Assembly: GCA_039654915.1 (NCBI GenBank)
Contig: CM077594.1
Location: forward strand, 47,321,001-47,385,000
Reading direction: 5' to 3'
DNA from: Aquilaria yunnanensis
Lineage: Eukaryota; Streptophyta; Magnoliopsida; Malvales; Thymelaeaceae
DNA length: 64,000 nt
Part shown: positions 36,285 to 47,960 of the stretch, piece by piece
How positions within the stretch are numbered: the stretch's first letter is position 1
How the letters are laid out: each line of letters begins with the position of its first letter
The notes under the pieces: generated by a model
The model's input: the letters and a program-made list of their open reading frames with translations, nothing else
The model's database searches: none
Told to the model about the DNA's origin: nothing
Program-made: the position numbers and the translations under genes

Positions 36285-37069
36285 AAAAATGAGTTTGAAA
36301 ATGGAAGAAAACAGTTTCCAGGGAAAAACTCAAAAGAACACAGGGATCAAAGCGCTTTGAAAAACAAAAACCCACCAAAAGATTTGCCAAAATCTGAGGA
36401 CGCCGTCGTGAAAGCTGGCTGGAAAAAAGCTCTGATTAAGGTAGCTCCGCCACAGAAAGCAAGAAAGTGCAAGAACAGGGGCAAAGCAGAGAGAAGAGCA
36501 GAAGAGAAAGCAAAAGGAACTTATGATGGAGTGGGCTATTTATAAGCCAGAGATGGTTAACCGAAACATCGTCATAAGTACCCTTTGGAGGCGAACCGTC
36601 GCAGTAACTGCTCTCTGCACCTGAAAAGGCACACCCTCTGTAACCAACTCGACTCTCCTCCAATGGCATAGCGCCACATGTCAACCGCTGCGCGAAAATC
36701 GGGGACACGTCCTCCAAACGTCCCTTGAAAGCTGGGACACGTATTCTGACATCCCTGGAAAACTGGGACGAAACTGGGACGCGCCGCTCAGACTGACACG
36801 CTTGGCCAAACAGACCTGCAGAAACAAAGAGCAGGCCACCTCGAGGACGCCAAGAAACAGGCTATGGCCGAACAGCCCATGACCTTCGGGCAAGAGGTGT
36901 ATCTTCGGCACAGGCTCCACCTCGAAGACACCAAAGAACAGGCCAAGGCCGAAGAGCCCATGATCTACGGGCAAAAGGCGCATCCTCGGAACAGGTTAAG
37001 CTTCCAAAGAAACTCCCATACACAACCTCGGAAAGAGATGCAAAACCGAAGTCTTCACTTCGGCTTTCC
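36285..37069 (-). promoter_or_regulatory. X first antisense leader, TATA box and hairpin
   Basis: TATA-like TTATAAATAG on the - strand (36537-36544), about 250 bp upstream of the ATG. The rest is noncoding. A short repeat around CAAGAAACAGGC...GAACAGCCCATGACC (36850-36990) occurs twice. Hairpin AAACCGAAGT / ACTTCGGCTT at 37043-37066. Confidence 0.6.
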
Positions 37070-37082
37070 AAATGGGGGCATG
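37070..37082 (+). other. Internal polypurine tract before LTR Y
   Basis: AAATGGGGGCATG directly before TGATAGCC of LTR Y, laid out like the true 3' ends of M1, W and X. Confidence 0.75.
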
Positions 37083-37961
37083 TGATAGCCAAACGTTATC
37101 ACCTCTATCTGGCCGAACTCCCTGCCACAATGATGGCCAGAAGAAGCTGGCGCTACCTGAGAAAAGGTGCGATCAGGCACCTCGGGAGATAGCCGAAGAG
37201 CTCCGAGCCCGGCACGCCAGGAAACCCCGAGGACACTACTCGCCCCCCAAGGTTGTGAACATATCGCCTTCGGAAAAGTGGCACTAGAAATAGCGAGCCG
37301 AACATGATCTCCCCGAAGGCGGAACTCCCTGAAACTGGGAACCCGCAAACTGAGGGCTTGTTTCCCGAAGAGGCTCTGTCCGAACTAGAGGACGACCTCA
37401 CCCAGGGACCTCGGGAGTACGGCAGGAGCATTTATGGAAGCATTTAAGGAAGCCTCTGACACGTCCTTTCACAGACGTCATAAAGTCGCCTGAATATGCG
37501 CTTTGACATACGGACGCCATCAGAATCACATCATGGCCCATCTCAGCACGTGGCTCAGGACAACCTGCTACCAGTTATCTGTCTCCTACGCCCAGAAACT
37601 CAGGGAACATCCGACCGAACACGTGTCGTGATCTGAACGGGCTAGGCACTCCTTTAAATACCAGGAATTAATACTTGGCAGGAGCCTGGTTGGTTGGCCA
37701 AACACTGCTCCCACACTCTGAGAAAACTACCAGGCGAGACTCTTCAGCCCTTTGTGCTATTTCCTCTGCCTTTTCTCAGCCACCACTGACTTGGGCGTCG
37801 GAGGCTCCCCCCCCGGAAAAACACTCTGGGGGCCTCCTAACCCTTTGTTTCTGAGCTTCCAGGCACTCTCCTTCAGGCTATCCATTCCACCAGGCGTTCT
37901 TCCTCCCAGAAGTCTCCCCACCAGTCACCATGACTATAAACAATGAGGCCCCTGGCCATCA
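37083..37961 (+). repeat. LTR Y: extra internal Tat LTR, 879 bp
   Basis: Starts TGATAGCCAAACG and ends GGCCATCA. U5 motif at 37786-37845; an ATG 32 nt from the end opens MTINNEAPGH. It differs from the X LTR. After it, antisense exon 1 of a second copy begins abruptly, in the middle of the exon. X thus looks like the product of Y inserting in X followed by recombination, or of template switching. Confidence 0.78.
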
Positions 37962-38707
37962 ACCTCCTCAGTCATGAGATCCCACTTGATGGGAAAAGGG
38001 TAAAATGAACGCGGAGGGACCTCGGGGTCCCAATCTGCCACGGCCCGGATGAGCCTATCAAATTGATCAAACTCGATAGCCAGCTCCGAAGTCAGGAGTT
38101 TTCGGGGATCAACGACGTCCATCTTCAGGGTCCCCGAGGCCCATCTGGTGGGGACATGATGCCAAAGTTCGGGGGCCGGCAGGAAGAAAAACTTCTTCTG
38201 CCACCCCTGCCATCTGTCCTTGTTGTCAAAGGTGAAGGTAAACTTTTTGCTCCCGGACCCTCGGGGAAGCAGGAAATAAAAGTCGCCCTTCGGGGCCGGG
38301 TGGAGTTTGTAGTACTGCATGAATAAAAGAAAATGGGGCTTTATCTTAAACACCCCACACATGCAGAGAAAAGAATTGAAGTAGGAGTAAGAATTCAGGG
38401 GAAGTTGGTTCACGGCGATCCCATGGAATTTGCGAAATTCACAGATTATGCGGTGAGGAGGGTACCGAAGGCCGACTTTCAATTGAGCTCGATAAACGGT
38501 AACCTCATGCAAATCTGACATAAAGCCGTAGGTGCCTGGGATGGGCAACCTCGGCATGAGGTAAGAAGGAAGGTAATACTTAGCCATCCACTTCCTTACC
38601 TTCCCCGGAGTAGTACTAAAAGGATGAGATTCGAAAGGAAGAAAGCTCTTGGGGAGAGACCGGACAGTTAGCAACAGGCTCAGATTCAACGGGGCCGGAT
38701 CAGACAT
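37962..38707 (-). pseudogene. X second antisense exon-1 copy (truncated)
   Basis: ATG at 38707 (MSDPAPLNLSLLLTVRSLPK). It reads without stops through the full globular domain: YYLPSYLMPRLPIPGTYGF, HRIICEFRKFHGIAVNQLP, FMQYYKLHPAPKGDFYFLL, FFFLPAPELWHH, FYPFPIKWDLMTEE, then is cut at LTR Y. This is the best preserved copy of the domain in the window (about 250 residues). The last few codons of the open frame are LTR Y sequence. Confidence 0.85.
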
Positions 38708-39359
38708 TTTTTACAAAAGAAAAGAAGGACGATTTTGGAAAGGCAAGGAAACAAACAGACCTCAGAAAAGTGACCTCGAAAGAGAAAAGAAATCATAGGG
38801 GGAAGCAACCACCAAAAGTCTTGCTGAAATTATTGAACGCCGCCGTACAAATTGCCGGAAATCACCGCTGAAAAAGAAGGAGAAAGGAAAGAAAAAGCTC
38901 TGGAACAGATGAGAGGAAAGGGAAAGAGTGAGGCAAAAAATGAGGCGAAAGGTGCTTATATAGACCGAAGAGGATAAGCAAAACGTCGTCATTATTATCC
39001 CTCAGAAGCACAACAGACTCATTATTACTCCTCGAAGGCGAAGAGACGCAATTAGTTTGACCGGTGTAACTATCCCGCCACCTAGTGGCCACATGTCATC
39101 CATCGCGAAGAACTACGACGCTTATCCATAGCTGACATGTTTGACCAAAGGATACGACGCTTCACAAACCTGCAACAGATGAAAGCAAAAGCAAAAGCGG
39201 CACGTGCCTTGAGGTCGAAGAAAGAACTAGGGAAGGGTACCTCGGCCATGAAGGAACGCCTTCTGAAAAAGAGCAACCTATTGAGTAGAACTCCAGCCAT
39301 GAGTTCGGTAAGGAAGCCTTCCCAAAAGCATAAAGCCGAAGTCCCCACTTCGGCTTCGT
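38708..39359 (-). promoter_or_regulatory. X antisense leader, TATA box and hairpin
   Basis: TCTATATAAGC on the - strand (core 38956-38962), about 250 bp upstream of the ATG at 38707, nearly identical to M1. A perfect 10-bp hairpin AAGCCGAAGT / ACTTCGGCTT with loop CCCC lies at 39333-39356. No gene on the + strand. Confidence 0.68.
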
Positions 39360-39372
39360 AGGAGGGGGCATG
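39360..39372 (+). other. X polypurine tract
   Basis: AGGAGGGGGCATG directly before the 3' LTR. Confidence 0.9.
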
Positions 39373-40180
39373 TGATAGCTAAGGTGCCGATCACCCTCAG
39401 AACCCATTGGTTCAGACAAAGCGCCAACCTTGGAATGGAAACCACCTACCACGAAAAGAAGGATGCCCGACCTTTGAAATCCTGCCTCGGCATTTCTCCA
39501 TTCCTGGAAACAATAGCGCCATCCTCGGGAGAACAAGTAAGCCATCCTCGGAAGTAGGGGTGCCTCCGAGAAAGGTCACCCACAGGAAATATACTCCTGT
39601 GGTACTAAAGTGACATCGGAGGACAAGGTCTCTGAAGAGGTCTCCTCTACCCAAAGGGGACCTCGGGGGTACGACATCAGCATTTAAGGAGCCTCTGACA
39701 CATCCCCGATAATCCACCCCGGCCATACCCTGACACGCCATTTGAAGGGACACCCTAGCACGTCACTCTCGGGTTGACTAAACTCCTAGCTCAGAGGCTC
39801 ATGCCCTGCTAGGAGTCCCCTGTCATCCAAAAGATGTGGAACACATCTCGCCGAACACGTGTTACAATCTGGGCTAGCCACACGAGAAGAATTATCACTA
39901 TCCGCCTCTCTATATGTACTCGGTAAGGATTTCAGGTAAAGGGGGACGTTACTTAAGCTAAGATACCTGCTTACTCTAAAATAAATAGATTACCGAAATA
40001 GATACTGACTTGGGCGTTGGAGGATCCTCCCCGGAAAACCACTCCGGGGACCTCCTAACCTTTACTTCCTGTGAAGTTCAGGTGACCTTCACAGAGTACG
40101 TTTGTCCCGGATCTTTCTCCATTCCCACAAGTCCCTGATGCCTTCACTATGATACACGAAGGAGATGCCGAAGGGCAGCA
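39373..40180 (+). repeat. X 3' LTR
   Basis: 808 bp, starts TGATAGCTAAGG and ends GGGCAGCA, then ATTAG. U5 motif at 40005-40062 with an intact CCCCGG / CCGGGG stem. Confidence 0.93.
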
Positions 40181-40727
40181 ATTAGAGTGCATGGGCTAGT
40201 AATTTGGGTTTTGGTTTCACAATAATTTCGTATTAATAATGGGCCCAATAGTTGAGCCATTATTAAGCCTGAAATTAAAGCCTAATTGGATTAGGGCTTT
40301 GAAACCTATTAGGCCTGGAAGTTGAGTCTCACTATAAATACAACTTCTAGTGTGAAATTCACAGGTCCCCTTGCCCTAGCCTCCCAAAAGGACAGCCGCA
40401 CTCTTCTCTTGCAATTCCTTGGAGGACGCAAGCTAGCACTGCAAGCGCAAGAGAAACGCATCTGCCGGGATGTGGTGGAAGCATGGTGATCCTGAGAGGA
40501 TCGTGTGGATACCATAGAGAGCCTGAACACGTCAACTGTTTAGGTTTTGTGATTCGACTCTACAGTTGAGTGAGAGATCTGAACCAAAAATTAGGTATGA
40601 AAATTTTTGAACACCCGGTTTACCCCGTTTCACTTGGATCCTGGAGGGTTTCGGTTAAATTCTGCTGTGCTGTTTGGCTTCCGAAATCCATCATTGCAGT
40701 CCTCATTTGGGGCCCTTTTTTCTGCAG

Positions 40728-40832
40728 CTCTTGGCGTACAGCAGATATTTTCGTGCCTGGGCGGCGAAGCAAATAGAGTCCCGTTCTCGGTCCAAGGATT
40801 CTTTGCGAAAAATGAAGGAGTTCTGTGCCAGG
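40728..40832 (+). pseudogene. M2 antisense gene, start of exon 3
   Basis: After the acceptor TTCTGCAG (ends 40727) the frame reads LLAYSRYFRAWAAKQIESRSRSKDSL, matching M1 exon 3, and is cut by A4 at CCAGG. Confidence 0.8.
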
Positions 40833-43800
40833 TGTTAGGCACCTCCTAAGGTGCTTGGCTTAGGCCAAGGAAAACCAAGGAAATAGGCAAGAAGGAAGAA
40901 AAGGACTATGGGAACTGGTACAGTGATCTATGTGCAAAATTGGGAACTTTCAGGACTTAACTGCACATAGAAACTAGACTATGGAAAAGCTAACAGAAAA
41001 TAGAGAAAGGGGATCAAATTGTACACTTAAATGAGTGGTACAATTAAAACTATCAACTTTAAGTTGATCATTTCGGCCATGCAAGTTTATTGGATGACTA
41101 GTGCAAGACTAGACCAAAACTAGTAGACAATAATGATTACTAGTCAAGTCTTGTCTACCACTAAAGAACTATTCACTAGTTAACTAGTTAAACTAACTAG
41201 TTTTATTCTAGGTACATGGCGGGTTACACATGGGTAATTATAGTACTTTGGTACTTGTGTTTGTCTTGTGCTTGGCATTATGGACCATGTTTGGACTAAA
41301 GTGTCATTTGAATCAAGGTTTTAATGGTGCATGTGTAACTGTGAGCAAGTGAGGACTTTAGTGAGCCATGCAAATAAGTTGGGGTTAAAGACTTATGTTA
41401 GTGCCATTTTGAGCACAAGTGTCTTTCGGCCGAATTAAGTCAACACCATTTGTTTTGTTTCATTTCAGGCTTTCATTGTTCTTCCTAAGCCCGATTGTGG
41501 TTCTTGAGAGCGCATCCAAGAATTGGTTTTGAAATCAACAAATCTTGAAGGCATTTGAAGGATTCAAGCTTGGAAGACTTGTTTTGGCATAAGCTCACTT
41601 GGATTCAGGCTTTGGTTCTTGAAAATTCAAGGAAGGCCGAGATGTTCAAGCTAGGGTTTTGAGGTAATGTTTATGTGTCCTTGATTTCATGGTATTTCTT
41701 CCATGAACAAGGGATTTAGAAGCTTAATTGTGGTTAGATTGAGTAAATTGAACAAGTTAGATGTTGGTTTGAAAGTTGGTTGTTGGCCGAAAGTATTGGA
41801 TGAGTAATCTTGGTGTTCTTCTTGAGTTCCATGGAAATTAGTCCATGATTAAGGTTAATTGGTGCCTATCTGATCTTATGCTAGGCAATTTTGAGAAAGG
41901 AACATCAACGTGTGCAAGTTAGTATTTGGCCGAGAAGTCCATTTTGAGGTAATGTTATGTTCTTCATTTGATTACTTGGTAATGGTGCCATGAATAATGG
42001 TTATTAATGATTAGAAGGTTATATGATGGATTAGTTTGATGAAGAACATTATTGTGTGAAATTGGGCATTATGGCCGAAAGCTTGAACTTGTATAACATA
42101 GTGTTCTTCTTGGAGTACATGGTATTAAATCCATGATTATGTGTTGTTGATGCCTATGTATTGTTATGGTAGGCATTGTGATTGAGGAACACTTGGGCAA
42201 TTGAAGTTTGGTTGTGACCGAGAGCATATTGAGATAGGGTTCACTAACACTTGATTATGCTTGGTGAATTACCATGGTTCAAGTGTTTAGAGTGGCTAAG
42301 TGATGGTTAAAATTTACCAAATGACCTTAGTTGCTTCATGGGCTATTGAGAATACATTCGGTCTACTTGTTGATTAGCTAATTAACTAATGTACATTTAC
42401 TAGAAATGCAAGTAAATGTGGCCTATTTGCTTAGCATTTTGGAGCTCTAAGTGGAAGTGGATTGTTTGATGGTGTTTTGTGTGCAAAGTGCACATGGGTA
42501 CATGTATGGTATATTATGGCCGAGAGCTTATTGTGGTGTGTGTGTGTGTATTGTGTGCTTTGGTGCTTTTCTTGTGCTTGCTAACCAAGTTTATGATATT
42601 GTGGGTTATATGCCATGGTTAATTATCATGTATATGTATATGCTTGGTTTTCCTTGTCTTTGTGTTTGTTTTTGCAGGTTGAGCTAAGCTAATGGGAGGT
42701 TAAGCTTTGAGTGAATACTTAGCTAAACTAAATAGACTCATATTTGAGTTGTGTATTAAAGTGAATCCTACTGAGTTTTACTCACTACCCATCCTTTTAT
42801 TCTCAGGCAAAGACATTCGGCCTGAGTAGTACTAGCTTGCTCTGTACTTGTGTTTAGTGCTTGTTTGCTTGTTCTCTAAGGTATGTGCCAATGTGTGCTT
42901 GGCCTATTGAAATTAGTTCATTACAAGTCTTATATCTTAATGGCTGAGACTTATGGATTAAGTTTGCAGGCTGTAGTGTGTGGGGGACCTGTCTAGGAAA
43001 GCTATGGATACTTGGACTTGTTGGGTTTCGGGAGCCAAACTGCGCAGCGGAATTTAACCGAAACCCTCCAGGATCCAAGTGAAACGGGGTAAACCGGGTG
43101 TTCAAAAATTTCATACCTAATTTTCGGTTGAGATCTCTCACTCAACTATAGAGTCGAATCACAAAACCTGAACAGTTGACGTGTTCAGGCTCTCTATGGT
43201 ATCCACACGAGCCTCTCGGGATCACCACGCTTCCACCACGTCCCGGCAGATGCGTTTCTCTTGCGCTCGCAGTGCTAGCTTGCGTCCTCCAAGGAATTGC
43301 AAGAGAAGAGTGCGGCTGTCCTTTTGGGAGGCTAGGGCAAGGAGACCTGCGAATTTCTCACTTAAAAGTTGTATTTATAGTGAGACTCAACTTCCAGGCC
43401 TAATGGGTTTCAAAGCCCTAATCCAATTAGGATTTAATTTCGGGCTTAATAATGGCTCAACTCCTTGGCCCATTATTAATACGAAATTAAAGTGAAACCA
43501 TAACCCAAATAATTAGCCCATGCACTCTAATGATCCAAATAGCTCTATGTGTGCGACCCAATAGGCTCTTGCCATGTTGGCAATGATCATAAATCACATT
43601 TATGATCATAAGCAATGAGCGGTGTCTAGCAACACATCATTGCTACCCAAGTGACAAGATTGTCGGTGAATCGACTAAACCTTTATGATCATCACCGATA
43701 TATGCCATTGTCCCTTTGTCCAAGATATCAAGACTAAGCACAAGACATGGAATGTGTTACTCTCGTATAGCCCAATCTTCGGTTTCTTGATTACCGAGTA

Positions 43801-45222
43801 GACCAACTTAAACTGACGACATTGATATCATATATCAACTCATCGGAGCATGGCCATGCATTTTCTAAGTCTCACTCTATCAAGGGGCCCAAAGATATCA
43901 CTCCCGTTACATAGGAGGGACAAATCCCATCTTGATCATACAAATCCCTCCGCATGATATGTGACATACCCAATGACCTCCTTCAAGTTCACTCAGTTAC
44001 GAGCAACAAAGGAAAGTATCAAAGTATGTGACTCACATGTAGGGAACCTTGATGATCTTAGGTCGAAGGACTACATATACCATGATCATTATGAGAATCA
44101 CTTATGACACTCATATAACGATCCATGAAGTGTTCTCATGGTGGGTCGGTCCAGTACACAAGTTCTCCAACTTGTACCCATATGTAGACTACATATCTCA
44201 TATTAGTCTCCACATATGCTAGTCATTATGTATTATTGCAACCCGCTCCACAATAATACTAGACTAGGGACGTTTAAGAATATCATTATTCTAGGGTTAC
44301 AATTATGTTTATTACGTTACGCAGAAACAAAACAACAAACAAAATTGCTGGATTAATGCCTCAATAAAATATCATGACTCAATTTGCAAAAATATAATCA
44401 TCTCATGACTGGCTTTTTGGGCACAACACTAACAGGACTTTGGCTCTGATCATAGTATTTGCTTTTATGACAATGAATCAGCCAATTTGGTTGGTGTTGC
44501 AGTGTGTACTTTTGTATGGAATTCTCAAAGTTCTGTTTGACCATTAATGGTCTTGGTATGTAATAACTTGGCATGTTTAGCTTTCGGTTTCATGGCATGT
44601 AGCCATGTTGGACACTAGGTAGACTACCCTTTTGTGTACATATGTGTAGTCCATGATGCCTAGACTTGTGATGCTTTTGTTGGGATTGTATGCCAAGTTG
44701 TGCATGGACTTATGGATGGCTTTATGCTTGTACATGTATGCTGAATGTTTTGGGCCAATGTATGTCACTTTTATGTGAATAGTTATGGGCCTAGTCTTAT
44801 GGAAATGTTGTGCACCATTATATGTATGTTGTTGACCGAGAGCATCATGTACATATTAACTTGTGGTTTCAAAATCTAAACCAATAATGTGGCTTCTTGG
44901 TTGTCATATAGATAGCACACTTGATTGCACACCAATTATGCACTTAAAATCTTCATTAAGTGTTGCCTTGCTTGGTATGCAAGTATTCAATTAAAACCTT
45001 GCTTCTTGTGCAAGTTAGTGGTATTGGGCCTTTGCTTTGTTGCAAGTATTTGTTGGACTTGTTTTAAAGCCACCTGGGCCACCTCCCAGGCCTCTCAACT
45101 TAAGAAAATAAGACTTAATGTTGCCATGGTTTGCTTGGCCGAATGCTAGAAACTTAATTTTGGAGTTGGGCTTGTGAGTTAAATTAGAAACTTATAGGCC
45201 AGGGCCTGAGTGAGGTGTGACA
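40833..45222 (+). mobile_element. A4: solo LTR, family A, 2969 bp without c3
   Basis: TGTTAGGCACC...GTGTGACA, flanked by CCAGG at 40828-40832 and 45223-45227. It is the only A copy with the assumed sense on the + strand. GGCCGA boxes at 41635, 41785, 41928, 42073, 42216 (GACCGA), 42518 and 42819 (GGCCTGA) are spaced 143-151 bp or twice that. Palindromic CATGG...CCATG pairs sit in most modules. Hairpin TGAGT-TTT-ACTCA at 42772-42784; CCTGGG / CCCAGG at 45073-45090. Interrupted by c3. Confidence 0.9.
43019..44434 (-). mobile_element. c3: complete copia solo LTR, 1416 bp, inside A4
   Basis: TGTTGGGTTTCGG...CACTAACA on the + strand with GGACT at 43014-43018 and 44435-44439; the A sequence reads through when it is removed. 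Same family as c1, c2 and the LTR of C, inverted. TATAAATA on the - strand at 43379-43372. This copy is the reference for the unbroken LTR. Confidence 0.93.
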
Positions 45223-45227
45223 CCAGG

Positions 45228-45815
45228 TATGTCCTCAAGTACAGCGAACTGAACAAGATTGTGGGGGAGGACATAGTCAATCTTCAGGTCGAGATCACGG
45301 AGAGCAAGAAGGAGCTCCTCCTGGATTATTCGGCCAAGGTCGAGGATCTCGGCTCAAAGTGTACCATTCTTTTTTCCGAGAATGAGGCCCTTTGGAAGGA
45401 TAAAGCTTAAGATGGCGAGAACCTTACGAAGGCGCTTGCTTTGAACACCGAGCTCCAAGCCAAGGTTGACTCCTTGAGGAAAGAAGGTAAAAGCAAGAAG
45501 AAGAAGAAGCTCGAGAAAGAGGTTGCTAGGCTCACGGCTGAGTTGTCGGCCCTTGGTGCCGAGAAGGATAAGTCCGACCAGATGATGAAGGTATCTTACC
45601 AAGATCGCTTCTGCTTGGCGCGTCATCAGGTCATTTCTCGGCACCCTGTGCTCGACCTTTCGTCCCTGTCCGATCTGGACTTTCCCAAAAAGCCCAGGTG
45701 GACATGGTCGAAGCTAGAGTTTCTCAACCTTCCTTCTACTGGGCCTGTGCTTCCAGCTGATCCTGTTCGGGAAGAAGATGCCCATGCCGAGGAAACGCCA
45801 GATGCTTCAGCTTAG
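45228..45815 (+). pseudogene. M2 antisense gene, rest of exon 3
   Basis: YVLKYSELNKIVGEDIVNLQ leads into a long Lys/Glu/Leu coiled coil (about 45290-45560), then MMKVSYQDRFCLARHQ, FLNLPSTGPV and the stop at 45813-45815. One in-frame stop (TAA) near 45408 splits the coiled coil. Same C-terminal architecture as M1, X and W. Confidence 0.85.
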
Positions 45816-46181
45816 CCATAGGCTTTCTTCTCTTCCTTTTTCTTGTAATCGTTCCCCCCTTTCTACTTGTTTGCCTTAAAAATTTCTTTAATGAAGATTT
45901 CTTTCTCAAGTCTCCATTCTTTCCTCCGAGTATGATTCTTTGGGAGTTATTGTAATTCTATGTATGTATCTTCGGTGCTCTTTCAAAATTATGTTTTTCG
46001 AAAAGAGTTGTGTTGGACCTTTCCCGTGTTTTGCCAAATTTTTGAACTCCATCAGGGAGCTAGTTCTTTTTGGAAGAAAACTATTAAAGGGGCTTTTTCA
46101 GCAACGCGACCATATTCAGCCTGTATTTTTTATGGCGACTTCGGGGAGGAGTAGTCATGAGCTTTCTTTCAGAAAAAATGT
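45816..46181. other. M2 tail-to-tail spacer
   Basis: 366 bp between the convergent antisense gene and pol; similar to the M1 and X spacers. No gene seen. Confidence 0.7.
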
Positions 46182-47260
46182 CTAAGTATAAAATCTTTTC
46201 AGAGAGTTTGAATGCCAAGTATTTTTCAACTCTACTCCCTTGATATCACCCAATTTGTAGACCCCTAGGCAGACTTCGTCGAGGACCAAATAGGGTCCAC
46301 TCCAGTTTGCCCGAAGAACCCATTCTGATGGCTTACGTGGTTCAAATTTGGCCTTTCAGAGGATGAGGTCTCCTTTTTTGATTCCTTTCCTTCTTACATG
46401 TAAGTTAGCAGCGTGAGCTATTCTTTGTTGGAAAGCATTCCTCCTGAGCTCGGCCATCTCGCGGTGTTCTTGGTGAGGTCAAGTTTTGTCCTCAAACCGA
46501 GGTTGTTTTCTCCTTCGTCAAATACTTGTATCCATACCGAAGGCTGTATGACCTCAATGGGAATGATGGCTTCTGTCCCATACACGAATGAGAAAGGAGT
46601 TTCTCTGATGGCCCTTCGGGGAGTCGTTCGATAGCTCCATAGCACACTTGGGAGCTCTCCTGGCCATTTCCCCTTTGCTTCTTTTAGCCTCTTCTTCAAG
46701 CCATCCTTTTATTGTCCTATTGGATACTTCGACCTGCCCATTAGTTTGAGGGTGGGCTACTGGAGCGAAATGCATTTTTATGTCGACATCGGCCACGAAT
46801 TCCTGGAATCCTCTATCCGTAAATTGGGTTCCATTGTCGGCTACTATTACCATTGGTATGCCAAATCAGCCTATGATGTTCTCCCAGACTAAATTTTGTA
46901 TATCTTTTGCCAAAATGGTCACTAGGGGTTCTGCCTCAACCCACTTAGTGAAGTAGTCCACTGCTACTATGCAGAACTTCACTCTTCCGGGTGCTGTTGG
47001 GAGTAGCCCGATGAGATCTATGCCCCATACTGCAAAGGGACAAGGATAATTTGCTGAAGCTATCCTTTCTGAAGGTAATCTTTGGATGCTGGCGTGCCTT
47101 TGGCAATTGTCACATCTTTGGACAAATTGCCTTGCATCTTTCCTCAAGGTAGGCCAAAAGTAACCTTGGCACAAGTAGTACTCTAGCGAGGGCGTCTGTT
47201 CCTATGTAGGAGCCACCTGCTCCTTCGTGGACTTCTTCGAGTGTAGTTCTGACATTTTTT
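46182..47260 (-). pseudogene. M2 integrase
   Basis: Finger EEVHEGAGGSYIG ... GYFWPTLRKDARQFV ... CDNCQRHA; core D in WGIDLIG, D in VADNGTQF, E in NGQVEVSNR; tail to TAG at 46184-46182. Frameshifts near 47165 and 46690 and a stop near 46866 split it into three frames. Confidence 0.88.
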
Positions 47261-47460
47261 TTGTCTATGTGTTTCTGTAGAGGGCTGGCATACCCTTGCC
47301 TGTATAGTTCTTCTCCGATGAGAAAGTATCTTCCCGCACGCTTTCAAACTTTTGCGGCCTCTTTGGGATCTTTAGGGAGTTCCGAGGCAGCTAGATATTT
47401 CTTGACGGGGTCTTGCCATCCTTCCCTCGAGGTTGCAACGCACATTAATTCTATGCTGGG

Positions 47461-47960
47461 TTACTTCAGTACCTCGGTGGGTTCCTTGGATTTGGCCAAG
47501 GTGTCAACTTGAGTATTATCTCTTCGGGGCATGTTTTCTATCCGTACCGAGTCAAACTCTTCTATGAGTTTTTTTACGAGGTCATGATATTTTGCTAAGG
47601 TTGGATCCTTTGCCGCGTATTCTCCTTTCGCTTGCCTGACTACTAGCTGTGAGTCACTATGGGCCATAAGGTTCTTTACGCCAACTTTTCTGGCCAGCTT
47701 TAGTCCTGCTATGAGGGCCTCATATTCGGCAATGTTATTTGTAACATCAAAACCGAATTTGATCGCTTTAGTAGCTTCCATGCCTTCGGGCCCCCGAAGG
47801 ACTATTCCAGCGCCCTGATGCTCTGCGCCGGACGATTCATCGACCAAGAGCTTCCATTCCGGATCAACCTTTGCTCGGTCTTCTGCATTGATTTTGGCAT
47901 TTTTTATTTCTGGGATTTCAACAATAAAGTCTGCCAGTGCTTGGGCTTTTATTGCCCTTC
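47461..47960 (-). pseudogene. M2 second (archaeal-type) RNase H
   Basis: Nearly full domain: VDESSGAEHQGAGIVL, TNNIAEYEALIAGL, AHSDSQLVVRQ, RRDNTQVDTLAKSKE. The usual VDGAS has become VDESS, though the catalytic Asp stays. The last Asp is in the QVDTLAK block. Confidence 0.87.

Larger units (their letters stand above)
27444..40180 (+). mobile_element. X: complete Tat-lineage retrotransposon, 12737 bp
   Basis: 808-bp LTRs (27444-28251 and 39373-40180), ATTAG at 27439-27443 and 40181-40185, PBS at 28254, polypurine tract at 39360. The interior has gag, protease, RT, two RNase H, integrase, an antisense gene, then a second polypurine tract, another LTR (Y) and a second copy of antisense exon 1. 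About 9 of the first 120 LTR positions differ between the two ends. Many stops and frameshifts: inactive. Confidence 0.93.
26536..40693 (+). mobile_element. c2: copia solo LTR, split by X; 1416 bp without it
   Basis: Left part 26536-27443 starts TGTTAGTG; right part 40186-40693 ends CCGAAATCCATCA. The parts sum to 1416 bp, the same length as c3. Flanks are TTGCG (26531-26535) and TTGCA (40694-40698). It lies in intron 2 of the M2 antisense gene. TATAAATA at 40333-40340 is a likely promoter box. The uninterrupted counterpart of the X site is in C (63530-63560). Confidence 0.9.

Noticed and set aside
37934..38707. Antisense exon 1 as a host gene captured by the element
   Set aside because: The same domain sits at the same place in M1 and in the first X copy, with the same promoter and introns, so it belongs to the Tat element.
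40833..45222. Family A as a complete small LTR element (TRIM/LARD)
   Set aside because: No internal pair of direct repeats, PBS or PPT could be found; only one TG...CA unit between the TSDs.
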